In this document: positions 1 to 7,038 of the stretch, one piece after another
Layout: each line of letters starts with the position of its first letter
How positions within the stretch are numbered: the first letter of the stretch is position 1
The notes under the pieces: generated by a model
Told to the model about the DNA's origin: nothing
The model's input: only the letters and a program-made list of their open reading frames with translations
Database searches by the model: none
Source of the DNA: Flavobacteriaceae bacterium UBA3179
Lineage (GTDB): Bacteria; Bacteroidota; Bacteroidia; Flavobacteriales; Flavobacteriaceae
NCBI GenBank assembly: GCA_002364245.1
Contig: DEXR01000006.1
Span: 15,175 to 42,234, forward strand
DNA length: 27,060 nt
Direction of reading: 5' to 3'
Made by a program: the position numbers and the translations under genes

Positions 1-579
1 ATTACCGATGTTTTTATGACGCACTTACACTTTGACCATTGCGGTGGAAGTATACAATGGAATAAAGACCGAACCGGTTACGAACCAGCTTTTAAAAATG
101 CTAAGTTTTGGAGCAATAAAGATCATTGGGATTGGGCTGTAAATCCAAATGCACGTGAAAAAGCTTCTTTTTTGAAAGAAAACATATTACCCATGCAAGA
201 AAGCGGTCACCTTAATTTTGTTGATAAACCAACTGGTGACTTTGCTGAAACCAACGAAATGGATTTCGGCATTCTATTTGCAGATGGTCATACCAATAAA
301 CAAATGATACCTCACATAAATTATAAAGGGAAAAAATTGGTTTTTATGGCAGATCTTTTGCCCACGGCCGGTCATTTACCTTTGCCATATGTTATGGGGT
401 ATGATACCAGACCCTTATTAACGCTACCTGAAAAAGAAAAGTTTCTCAATCAAGCAGCTGACAATAATTATTATCTTTTTTTAGAGCACGATGCTCACAA
501 CCAAATAATTACCGTAAAACACACTGAAAAAGGCGTTCGCTTAAATCAGGTTTTTACTTTTAATGAACTATTTAATTAA
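1..579 (+). CDS. MBL-fold metallo-hydrolase, C-terminal part
   Basis: The reading frame is open from base 1, so the N-terminus lies outside the window. The zinc-binding signature HLHFDH (codons 8-13) is that of the metallo-beta-lactamase fold. A later His in ADGHTNK, an Asp in FMADLLP and a His in LEHDAHNQ fit the remaining metal ligands in the usual order. Proteins with this layout include AHL-lactonase/YtnP-like enzymes, glyoxalase II-like enzymes and other hydrolases, and the substrate cannot be read from the sequence. The stop lies 8 bases before the downstream lipoprotein protease, so the two are probably co-transcribed. Fold assignment is secure; the specific activity is unknown. Confidence 0.85.
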   Translation: MTDVFMTHLHFDHCGGSIQWNKDRTGYEPAFKNAKFWSNKDHWDWAVNPNAREKASFLKENILPMQESGHLNFVDKPTGDFAETNEMDFGILFADGHTNKQMIPHINYKGKKLVFMADLLPTAGHLPLPYVMGYDTRPLLTLPEKEKFLNQAADNNYYLFLEHDAHNQIITVKHTEKGVRLNQVFTFNELFN

Positions 580-587
580 TTGAAAAA

Positions 588-2264
588 ATGAATATCCTTA
601 AAATTTCTTTCTTGGCTGCTGCTTCAGCAGTATTATTGGCTGGATGCGGAAGCAGCTCGGCTCCAATTGTTTCAACTCCTATTGAAAACATCGATACCCT
701 ACCACTTAAAACAGCTCCCTTAAATGATGAGCAATACAAAAGATGGGGTGCTACAGATCTTATTACAGACACCATCCCGGGGATGAGTGTTGACAAAGCA
801 TATACCGAAATACTAGCGAAACGTAAAGGTGAAACCGTTATCGTTGGTGTAATAGACAGCGGTGTTGATATTGAACACGAAGACTTAAAAAATGTTATCT
901 GGACCAACGAAGATGAAATTGCTGGTAATGGTAAAGATGATGATAATAACGGATACGTAGATGATATCCACGGATGGAATTTCCTAGGTGACATTGTAGG
1001 TGAAAATATGGAATACGCCCGTATCGTAAAAAAGTTAAGCCCAAAATTTGAAGGAAAAACTGATGCTTCCATAAGCGCCGCAGATCGTGAATCATTTGCT
1101 TTTTACAAAAAAGCTAAAGCTGAGTATGAAAAAGAAAAGCAAGATGCGATGGCTAATAAAGTTAGGTATGAACAAATATTGCAACAAGTAAAACCTGCCC
1201 ACCAAGCAATGGTTAAAAAATTAGGAAAAGAAGATTACACCGCTAAAGATTTAGCTGGAATTTCTAACCCTACAGCAACCGAGCAACAGCAAATTGGCAT
1301 GCTTACTCAAATGTTAAGCTATGATGATTCAGTTCCAAAAGTAGTGGAGCAACTGGAAAGTGGCATTGACTATTTTGACGGAAGATTAGACACCCACTTT
1401 AACCTTGAAAAAGATTTTAGAAGTATTTTAGGCGACAATCCTGATGACATTACCGACACAGATTACGGAAACAACGATGTGGATGGTCCAGATCCTAAAA
1501 AAGAAGATGCTAAACACGGTACACACGTATCGGGAATTATTGCTGGAGAGCGTAACAACGAGATTGGCATCGATGGAGTGGCAAAAAATGTTGAAATTAT
1601 GGTGCTTCGTGCGGTGCCAGATGGTGATGAGTACGATAAAGATATCGCACTTGCTTTTCGTTATGCTGCCGATAATGGCGCGAAAGTAATAAACACTAGC
1701 TTCGGAAAATACTACAGCACACATCCAGAATGGGTTCGTGAAGCTATTGAATATGCTGCTTCAAAAGATGTATTGATTGTAAATGCAGCCGGAAACGAAG
1801 GTCTTAACCTAGATGAAACGGAAGTTTATCCAAATGATCAAACTAAAACTGGAGCTGAATATGTAGATAACGTATTAACTGTTGGTGCCTTAAACTACAA
1901 ATACGGTAGCGAATTAGTTGCAAACTTTTCAAACTACGGTAAATCTAATGTTGATGTTTTTGCACCTGGTGTGAAAATTTGGGCAACTACCCCATTAGAT
2001 ACTTACGAGTATTTACAAGGAACCTCTATGGCAGCACCTGCTGTAGCTGGAGTTGCTGCGACCATTCGTTCATACTATCCAACCCTTTCAGCAAAAGAAG
2101 TAAAACAAATTATTATGGATAGCGGCCTTACTACAAAAAGCCCTGTTATGTTAGGTGGAGATGATTCGAATACTGATAACTTCGGAAACATTTCAACCTC
2201 TGGAAAGATGGTGAATATGTACAACGCATTGATTATGGCCGATAAAAGGTCACGTTTAAAATAA
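588..2264 (+). CDS. S8 (subtilisin) family serine peptidase, lipoprotein
   Basis: This is a predicted lipoprotein: a signal peptide ends in the lipobox LLAGC with Cys20, so the protein should be anchored in the envelope. The catalytic triad of subtilases is visible as Asp90 (VIDSGVD), His310 (KHGTHVSG) and Ser480 (QGTSMAAP), with the oxyanion Asn403 in NAAGNEG. The Asp-to-His distance is about 220 residues, against a few tens in classical subtilisins. The extra segment (about residues 115-290) is rich in Lys and Glu and probably partly helical. The core looks intact, so it is probably an active endopeptidase. It lies 8 bases after the hydrolase gene and is followed by a strong terminator. Substrate unknown. 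Confidence 0.93.
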   Translation: MNILKISFLAAASAVLLAGCGSSSAPIVSTPIENIDTLPLKTAPLNDEQYKRWGATDLITDTIPGMSVDKAYTEILAKRKGETVIVGVIDSGVDIEHEDLKNVIWTNEDEIAGNGKDDDNNGYVDDIHGWNFLGDIVGENMEYARIVKKLSPKFEGKTDASISAADRESFAFYKKAKAEYEKEKQDAMANKVRYEQILQQVKPAHQAMVKKLGKEDYTAKDLAGISNPTATEQQQIGMLTQMLSYDDSVPKVVEQLESGIDYFDGRLDTHFNLEKDFRSILGDNPDDITDTDYGNNDVDGPDPKKEDAKHGTHVSGIIAGERNNEIGIDGVAKNVEIMVLRAVPDGDEYDKDIALAFRYAADNGAKVINTSFGKYYSTHPEWVREAIEYAASKDVLIVNAAGNEGLNLDETEVYPNDQTKTGAEYVDNVLTVGALNYKYGSELVANFSNYGKSNVDVFAPGVKIWATTPLDTYEYLQGTSMAAPAVAGVAATIRSYYPTLSAKEVKQIIMDSGLTTKSPVMLGGDDSNTDNFGNISTSGKMVNMYNALIMADKRSRLK

Positions 2265-2275
2265 AATAATAATTT

Positions 2276-2311
2276 GGGGTTTTGTGCTAAAACAGAGCCC
2301 CATTTTTTTTT
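2276..2311 (+). terminator. Rho-independent terminator after the S8 peptidase
   Basis: A 10-bp stem with two G-T pairs (GGGGTTTTGT pairing with ACAGAGCCCC) and a 6-nt loop is followed by A and nine T residues. It begins 12 bases after the S8 peptidase stop codon and separates it from the M1 peptidase gene. Confidence 0.85.
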
Positions 2312-2329
2312 GAATCAAAAACTACGCTT

Positions 2330-4165
2330 ATGAAATATATCTTCGGAAACATACTTATCTTTTTTATGGTTGCTTCAGTTGCAGCACAAAACAATACCTC
2401 GTATTGGCAACAAAAAGCAGATTATAAAATGGAAATTGATATGGATGTTGAAACCTATCAATACAAAGGAAAGCAAGAGTTGGTTTATACAAACAACTCA
2501 CCTGATGCTCTAAATAGGGTTTTTTACCATTTATACTTCAACGCATTTCAGCCCGGAAGTGAAATGGACGTACGTTCAAGAACTATAGCAGACGCAGACA
2601 GTCGCGTAGCAGATCGTATTTCAAAATTATCCCCTTCTGAAATTGGCTATATAAAACCAACCCTATTAACACAAGATGGTCAAACTTTAAATTATGAAGT
2701 AGTAGGAACCGTACTTGAAGTTGAATTAAATAAACCCATTCAACCAGGAGAAAGCACCACATTCAACATGGAGTGGGATGCACAAGTACCGGTGCAAATT
2801 CGTCGTTCAGGTAGAAACAATGCAGAAGGTGTTGCTCTTTCTATGTCGCAATGGTACCCAAAAATAGCCGAATATGATTTTCAAGGCTGGCACGCGTATC
2901 CATACATAGGCCGCGAATTCCACAGTGTATGGGGTGATTACGATGTAAAAATAACCATAGACGCTGCGTACACTATTGGTGGGACCGGCTATTTACAAAA
3001 TCCTGAAACAGTAGGTCACGGCTACGGACCGAAAGGTTTAAAGAATATGAAGCCTGTAGACGGAAAATATACTTGGCATTTTAAAGCGCCAAAAGTACAC
3101 GACTTTACTTGGGCGGCAGATGATGAATACATCCACGATAAATACGAAGGCCCCAATGGAGTAACACTTCATTTTTTATACAAGGACAATCCGGAAATTA
3201 AGGAAAACTGGAAAAACTTGCAGCCTAAAACTGCTGAATTACTAAAATATTTCAATGAAAAAATAGGACCCTATCCTTACAAGCAATATTCCGTAATTCA
3301 AGGCGGCGATGGTGGTATGGAATATGGCATGAGCACCCTAATAACTGGCGAGCGTAAATTTGAAAGTTTGGTAGGTGTTACAGCTCACGAACTTGCCCAC
3401 ACGTGGTTTCAGTTTTTAATGGCCACCAATGAAGCGAGACATGAATGGATGGACGAAGGGTTTACCAGTTATATTTCCGCAGCTGCTATGAACGAGGTGA
3501 TGGACGAGAAAAATCCAAATCCGTTTAGCGGTTCGTATAGAGGATATTCGTATTTGGCTAAAAGCGGAAAAGAACAACCACAAACCACACATGCAGACCG
3601 TTACGCAAGTAACCGTGCCTACGGAATTACGGCATACAGCAAAGGTGCTGTGTTTTTAGCACAGCTAGGATATGTAATTGGTGAAGATAATTTAGCCAAA
3701 ACGCTCAAAAAATATTACGAAGATTGGGCCTTTAAACACCCAACACCAAACGATTTTATCCGCGTAGCCGAAAAAGTTTCAGGTTTTGAGCTGGACTGGT
3801 ACTTAACAGATTTTGCGCGAACTACTAATACTATAGACTACGGAATTAAAGGTGTTGAATCTGTTGGAAATACTACAACTATAACATTGGAGCGAATTGG
3901 ATTAATGCCGATGCCTATCGATTTATTTGTAACGTATGAAGATGGAACGGAAGAGTATTTCTACATTCCATTACAAATGGCGCGTGCCGAAAAACCAAAT
4001 CCGTATCCAAATATGAAACACCGTGTTTTACCAGATTGGGCGTGGGCGTATCCTACTTACCAATTTGAAATCACGGACGGTAAAAAAGTGAAAAGCATGA
4101 AGATTGATGCTTCAGACCGTATGGCTGATATCAATCCTGAAAACAACACTTGGGGTGTAGAATAA
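2330..4165 (+). CDS. M1 family metallopeptidase (aminopeptidase N-like)
   Basis: A 611-aa protein with an N-terminal signal peptide (hydrophobic stretch ending SVAAQ), so exported. The gluzincin zinc site is complete: HELAH at residues 353-357, then 18 residues, then Glu376 in WMDEGF. A GGMEY motif at 328-332 corresponds to the GAMEN-type exopeptidase motif of M1 enzymes. The expected N-terminal beta-saddle domain precedes it. It is shorter than the roughly 870 aa of E. coli PepN and resembles the secreted M1 enzymes common in Flavobacteria. It probably trims peptides in the periplasm or outside the cell. The gene is bounded by terminators on both sides, so it is likely monocistronic. Confidence 0.93.
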   Translation: MKYIFGNILIFFMVASVAAQNNTSYWQQKADYKMEIDMDVETYQYKGKQELVYTNNSPDALNRVFYHLYFNAFQPGSEMDVRSRTIADADSRVADRISKLSPSEIGYIKPTLLTQDGQTLNYEVVGTVLEVELNKPIQPGESTTFNMEWDAQVPVQIRRSGRNNAEGVALSMSQWYPKIAEYDFQGWHAYPYIGREFHSVWGDYDVKITIDAAYTIGGTGYLQNPETVGHGYGPKGLKNMKPVDGKYTWHFKAPKVHDFTWAADDEYIHDKYEGPNGVTLHFLYKDNPEIKENWKNLQPKTAELLKYFNEKIGPYPYKQYSVIQGGDGGMEYGMSTLITGERKFESLVGVTAHELAHTWFQFLMATNEARHEWMDEGFTSYISAAAMNEVMDEKNPNPFSGSYRGYSYLAKSGKEQPQTTHADRYASNRAYGITAYSKGAVFLAQLGYVIGEDNLAKTLKKYYEDWAFKHPTPNDFIRVAEKVSGFELDWYLTDFARTTNTIDYGIKGVESVGNTTTITLERIGLMPMPIDLFVTYEDGTEEYFYIPLQMARAEKPNPYPNMKHRVLPDWAWAYPTYQFEITDGKKVKSMKIDASDRMADINPENNTWGVE

Positions 4166-4190
4166 TTTTTTCTGAAACCTCTTAAAACAC

Positions 4191-4226
4191 AGACCTCACA
4201 GTTTAGTAAACTTGTGAGGTCTTTTT
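4191..4226 (+). terminator. Rho-independent terminator after the M1 peptidase
   Basis: A perfect 10-bp stem (AGACCTCACA with TGTGAGGTCT) is extended by an inner GTTT/AAAC pairing with one bulged T, and ends in a run of five T. It lies 25 bases after the M1 stop and directly abuts the putative rnpA promoter. Confidence 0.88.
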
Positions 4227-4227
4227 A

Positions 4228-4235
4228 TATCTTTA
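4228..4235 (+). promoter_or_regulatory. Putative -7 promoter element for rnpA
   Basis: TATCTTTA matches the Bacteroidota -7 consensus TAnnTTTG except for the last base. It ends 4 bases before the rnpA ATG, so transcription would begin at or beside the start codon. No clear -33 TTG lies at the usual distance, because that space is taken up by the upstream terminator. Confidence 0.45.
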
Positions 4236-4239
4236 CGCT

Positions 4240-4605
4240 ATGAGCCAAAAATTTCCTAAAAACGAAAAACTAAAAAGCCGAAAAATGATAGCCCGGCTTT
4301 TTTCCGAAGGGAAATCTTATAAAAAATATCCTGTAAAAGTGTTTTTCATTGAAGTGGAAGATGCCGAAACCAATCAAGCTACTTTTGCCGTTCCCAAACG
4401 AAATTTTAAGTTGGCCGTAAGCCGAAACCACATAAAAAGAAAGCTTCGTGAAGCCTACAGAATCAACAAAGGAGCGTATCTAGAAAAAAGCGGCAAGAAA
4501 TTTGCGCTGTTGTTTTTGTATCTTGGAAGGGAAAAACCAACTTATGAAGCTGTTGAAGCTTCGGTTATTTCGCTTCTTAAAAAACTAACAGATGAAAGCA
4601 ATTAG
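4240..4605 (+). CDS. rnpA: Ribonuclease P protein component
   Basis: A basic 121-aa protein, the usual length for RnpA, which binds the RNase P RNA and helps cleave the 5' leader from pre-tRNA. The family signature is present as AVSRNHIKRKLREAYR in the middle of the protein, with a conserved Phe-x-Val-Pro-Lys segment (FAVPKRNFKLA) before it. The N-terminus KNEKLKSRKMIARLF is also typical. The start codon follows a putative promoter element directly. The 3' end overlaps the DUF4349 gene by 14 bases, implying co-transcription and possibly translational coupling. No rpmH is seen beside it in this window. Confidence 0.95.
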   Translation: MSQKFPKNEKLKSRKMIARLFSEGKSYKKYPVKVFFIEVEDAETNQATFAVPKRNFKLAVSRNHIKRKLREAYRINKGAYLEKSGKKFALLFLYLGREKPTYEAVEASVISLLKKLTDESN

Positions 4606-5416
4606 CCTATTATTTTTCTTGTTTGCCTTAGCGTGTTCAGATGGAAATCGTAATACCGATACTGTTTCGGCAAGTCCAGAACCAGCTTACGAAGTAATGG
4701 AAGACCAAGCGTATTCTGAAGAAAGCATGGTTCAGCAAAAGAGAACGGTTACTGAAGAACAAGAACAGAAAATCATTAAAACCGCCCGCCTCGCTTTTGA
4801 AACACCATCACCCGAAGAAACCCACCAAAGAATTTTACAACTTACCTCACAATACGAAGGGTTTGTAGCCAATGATAATTCTGGGAAAAGTTACAATCGT
4901 ATTTATAGAAATATGACGGTGCGCGTGCCTACCAAAAACTTTCAAGCGTTTATCAATTCGGTTTCTGAAGGAGTGGAGTATTTCGATCAACGAGATATTT
5001 CACGGCAAGATGTCACCGAAGAGTTTGTAGATCTCGAAGCTCGTTTAAAAGCCAAACGCAAACTGGAAGACCGGTATTTAGAATTGCTTTCCAAAGCGAA
5101 AAACGTCAAGGAAATGCTCGAAATTGAACGCGAGCTCTCTAACATTCGCGAAGAGATTGAAGCCAAAGAAGGCCGATTAAAATATCTGCAAAACCGAGTT
5201 TCTGTAAGCACCATCAACTTAGAGTTTTACAAATACACCGCCGAAAGCGGCGTAACCGTTTCCTACGGACAAAAAATTAAAAACGCCCTACAAGGTGGCT
5301 GGAACGGCGTTTCGGTGTTCTTTTTAGGATTGTTATACCTATGGCCGTTTTTTATTGTGGTTATTATTGTGCTGTTGGTGGTACGATGGTTGGTTAGGAG
5401 AGGAAAGAAGAAATAA
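4592..5416 (+). CDS. DUF4349 domain lipoprotein
   Basis: A 274-aa protein with an N-terminal lipobox (LFALAC, Cys15), a linker rich in Glu, a DUF4349-like core (about residues 60-215) and a C-terminal transmembrane helix (about 240-268) ending in basic residues. The core contains a long coiled coil (about 145-200) with the family-typical run DLEARLKAKRKLEDRYLELL. DUF4349 proteins are widespread and of unknown function. With both a predicted lipid anchor and a C-terminal helix, the core should lie outside the cytoplasm, held at both ends. The start overlaps the end of rnpA by 14 bases. The ATG is chosen because it gives the signal peptide directly. Confidence 0.88.
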   Translation: MKAISLLFFLFALACSDGNRNTDTVSASPEPAYEVMEDQAYSEESMVQQKRTVTEEQEQKIIKTARLAFETPSPEETHQRILQLTSQYEGFVANDNSGKSYNRIYRNMTVRVPTKNFQAFINSVSEGVEYFDQRDISRQDVTEEFVDLEARLKAKRKLEDRYLELLSKAKNVKEMLEIERELSNIREEIEAKEGRLKYLQNRVSVSTINLEFYKYTAESGVTVSYGQKIKNALQGGWNGVSVFFLGLLYLWPFFIVVIIVLLVVRWLVRRGKKK

Positions 5417-5430
5417 AGGATTACACTTAC

Positions 5431-6054
5431 ATGATAATTAGAATACATTTCAGGAAAACTGTCTACCTATCAATATTTCTGGTAATTTTAAGCTGTAAGC
5501 CGCAAACTTCTGAAATTCGTTATTATCCTTCGACAGCTAATTTTTCGACAGAAAAAGCTCAATTTATCGGATTGGATACTATAAATATGAACTTCCGACA
5601 AATTACTAATAAAGTTGCAAGTTATTATGGGAAATTAGAATACCTAGTTGTTGATTTTAATGATGGACAAATAAAAAAACATCTCAAACCATTTGTTTAC
5701 GGTGGTGGATTAATAAAATACCGAAATGTACTCGAAATAAAATCTGACTCAATCCTTATCGATGATGGCTATCCAATTTCTGAATTAAAGAGAATTTTGA
5801 AAAGACATTATTTAAATAAAGGCAAAAACTTTAGATACTCTGATTCCCCTAAAAAAGCTCTTGTAGAAATTACAATTGACACAAATAAAAACGGCAAAGA
5901 ACTCAAAGACGTTTTAATTAATTTGACACGTACATTTGATGAAATAAAAAACGAAGTAAATGACACAATCGAGCTGAAAGTCTATTTTGACTATTTAAGG
6001 CAATTTCCGCCACCACCGCCACCTAAAATGGAGGATGAAGAGAAAAAAATCTAG
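5431..6054 (+). CDS. Unknown lipoprotein with proline-rich tail
   Basis: Not recognised as a known family. The 207-aa product starts with a signal peptide and lipobox (LVILSC, Cys22), so it should be a lipoprotein. The middle has no obvious catalytic motif. The C-terminus carries six consecutive prolines (FPPPPPPKMEDEEKKI) followed by a charged tail. It starts 14 bases after the DUF4349 stop and opens a visibly AT-richer block of three small genes (5431-6866) lying between envelope genes, which suggests an accessory insertion. The start ATG is supported by the signal peptide. Confidence 0.7.
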   Translation: MIIRIHFRKTVYLSIFLVILSCKPQTSEIRYYPSTANFSTEKAQFIGLDTINMNFRQITNKVASYYGKLEYLVVDFNDGQIKKHLKPFVYGGGLIKYRNVLEIKSDSILIDDGYPISELKRILKRHYLNKGKNFRYSDSPKKALVEITIDTNKNGKELKDVLINLTRTFDEIKNEVNDTIELKVYFDYLRQFPPPPPPKMEDEEKKI

Positions 6055-6150
6055 AAGTTAAAAGTGAGTTTGATAAATTTTATTTTATCTTTTATAATTG
6101 ACAAATTAACAAGAGTGTTTAGTAACAATTTAGAAAAACATCCTATTTAA

Positions 6151-6597
6151 ATGAATACAGACGCATTACTATCATTTTTTGAAAGAGACTTAAACAAGTT
6201 AATCACTGAAATAGAGCTTTATAAAAATGAAGAAGCTATTTGGCGAGTAGAAAAAAACATTGCTAATTCAGCAGGGAATTTAGTGCTACATATAGTTGGA
6301 AACTTGCACACCTTTATTGGAAAAGAAATAGGAAAAACAGGCTACGTAAGAAATAGAGAACTTGAGTTTACTCGAAAAAATGTTTCAAGACAAGAATTGA
6401 TTGATGGTATAAAGGATACCATAAAAATGGTTAAGAATTCACTTGCTTCAATTACAAACGAAGATTTGAAAAAAGAGTATCCTGTTATGAAGTTTTCAAA
6501 AATAGAATCGACTGAATATTTATTAGTTCATTTAACTACTCATTTAACGTATCATCTTGGGCAAATAAATTATCATAGACGATTAATGAATCAATAA
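6151..6597 (+). CDS. DinB-like four-helix protein (DUF1572-type)
   Basis: A 148-aa protein of the DinB/YfiT-like four-helix bundle superfamily. The metal-binding His triad is visible as His47 (VLHIVGN), His131 and His135 (HLTYHLGQINYH). The spacing and the closing GQINYHRR motif resemble the DUF1572 branch. Superfamily members include thiol-S-transferases and detoxification enzymes, but most, like this one, have no assigned substrate. No signal peptide is seen, so it is probably cytoplasmic. It sits in the AT-rich block, with the next small gene starting 2 bases after its stop. Confidence 0.82.
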   Translation: MNTDALLSFFERDLNKLITEIELYKNEEAIWRVEKNIANSAGNLVLHIVGNLHTFIGKEIGKTGYVRNRELEFTRKNVSRQELIDGIKDTIKMVKNSLASITNEDLKKEYPVMKFSKIESTEYLLVHLTTHLTYHLGQINYHRRLMNQ

Positions 6598-6599
6598 AA

Positions 6600-6866
6600 A
6601 TGCCAATAGAAGGAGGAAGACTTAACGCACATAAAGCTCGGCAAGAGGATTTTCGAAGAAGAAAGGACGGTCGAATAAAGGGCGATACAATTATTAGATC
6701 GAGAGACAACAACAAAATTGATTTTGAAAAAGTCGACCCTGCTAAGTTGAAAAAAATAAAGAGTGAGATTAGAAGTAAAGCAAAAAAGAATCGCAAGATT
6801 GAAGTAATCTTAATAATAATCTCAGTATTAATTGCGTTGATTATTTTCTATTGGATTACTATCTAA
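6600..6866 (+). CDS. Small basic protein with C-terminal membrane helix
   Basis: An 88-aa product of unrecognised family. Residues 1-65 are strongly charged and mostly basic (several Arg/Lys clusters), and residues about 67-87 form one hydrophobic helix ending the protein (VILIIISVLIALIIFYW). This is a tail-anchor-like topology with the basic part predicted in the cytoplasm. It starts 2 bases after the DinB-like gene, which supports expression as an operon. No homologue is recalled; it could be a small membrane-tethered nucleic-acid-binding or regulatory protein, but that is only inference from charge. Confidence 0.55.
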   Translation: MPIEGGRLNAHKARQEDFRRRKDGRIKGDTIIRSRDNNKIDFEKVDPAKLKKIKSEIRSKAKKNRKIEVILIIISVLIALIIFYWITI

Positions 6867-6976
6867 TAGTTTTATAAATAATTACTTATAATAATCTGTA
6901 GATTTAATTACAACAACAAAATTTATCTAAATTGATTTCTACTTATTATCTTTCCGCTACAGCAGAAACGTTTGTT

Positions 6977-6984
6977 TATCTTTA
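6977..6984 (+). promoter_or_regulatory. Tentative -7 element for the S41 peptidase
   Basis: The spacer 6867-7038 is AT-rich and gene-free. TATCTTTA at this position matches TAnnTTTG except for the last base, about 54 bases before the S41 start. A second near match (TATCTTTC) lies at 6947-6954. No convincing -33 TTG was seen at the usual spacing for either. Confidence 0.3.
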
Positions 6985-7038
6985 ACTAGTAGCTGATATT
7001 TTTACTGTCTACAGTAGCCAATTTTAAAATAAAGAACC

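Noticed and set aside
572..1072. Open reading frame antisense to the S8 peptidase
   Set aside because: It lies entirely within a well-supported gene on the other strand, has Ser/Pro-rich low-complexity content typical of antisense frames, and no promoter or family pattern.
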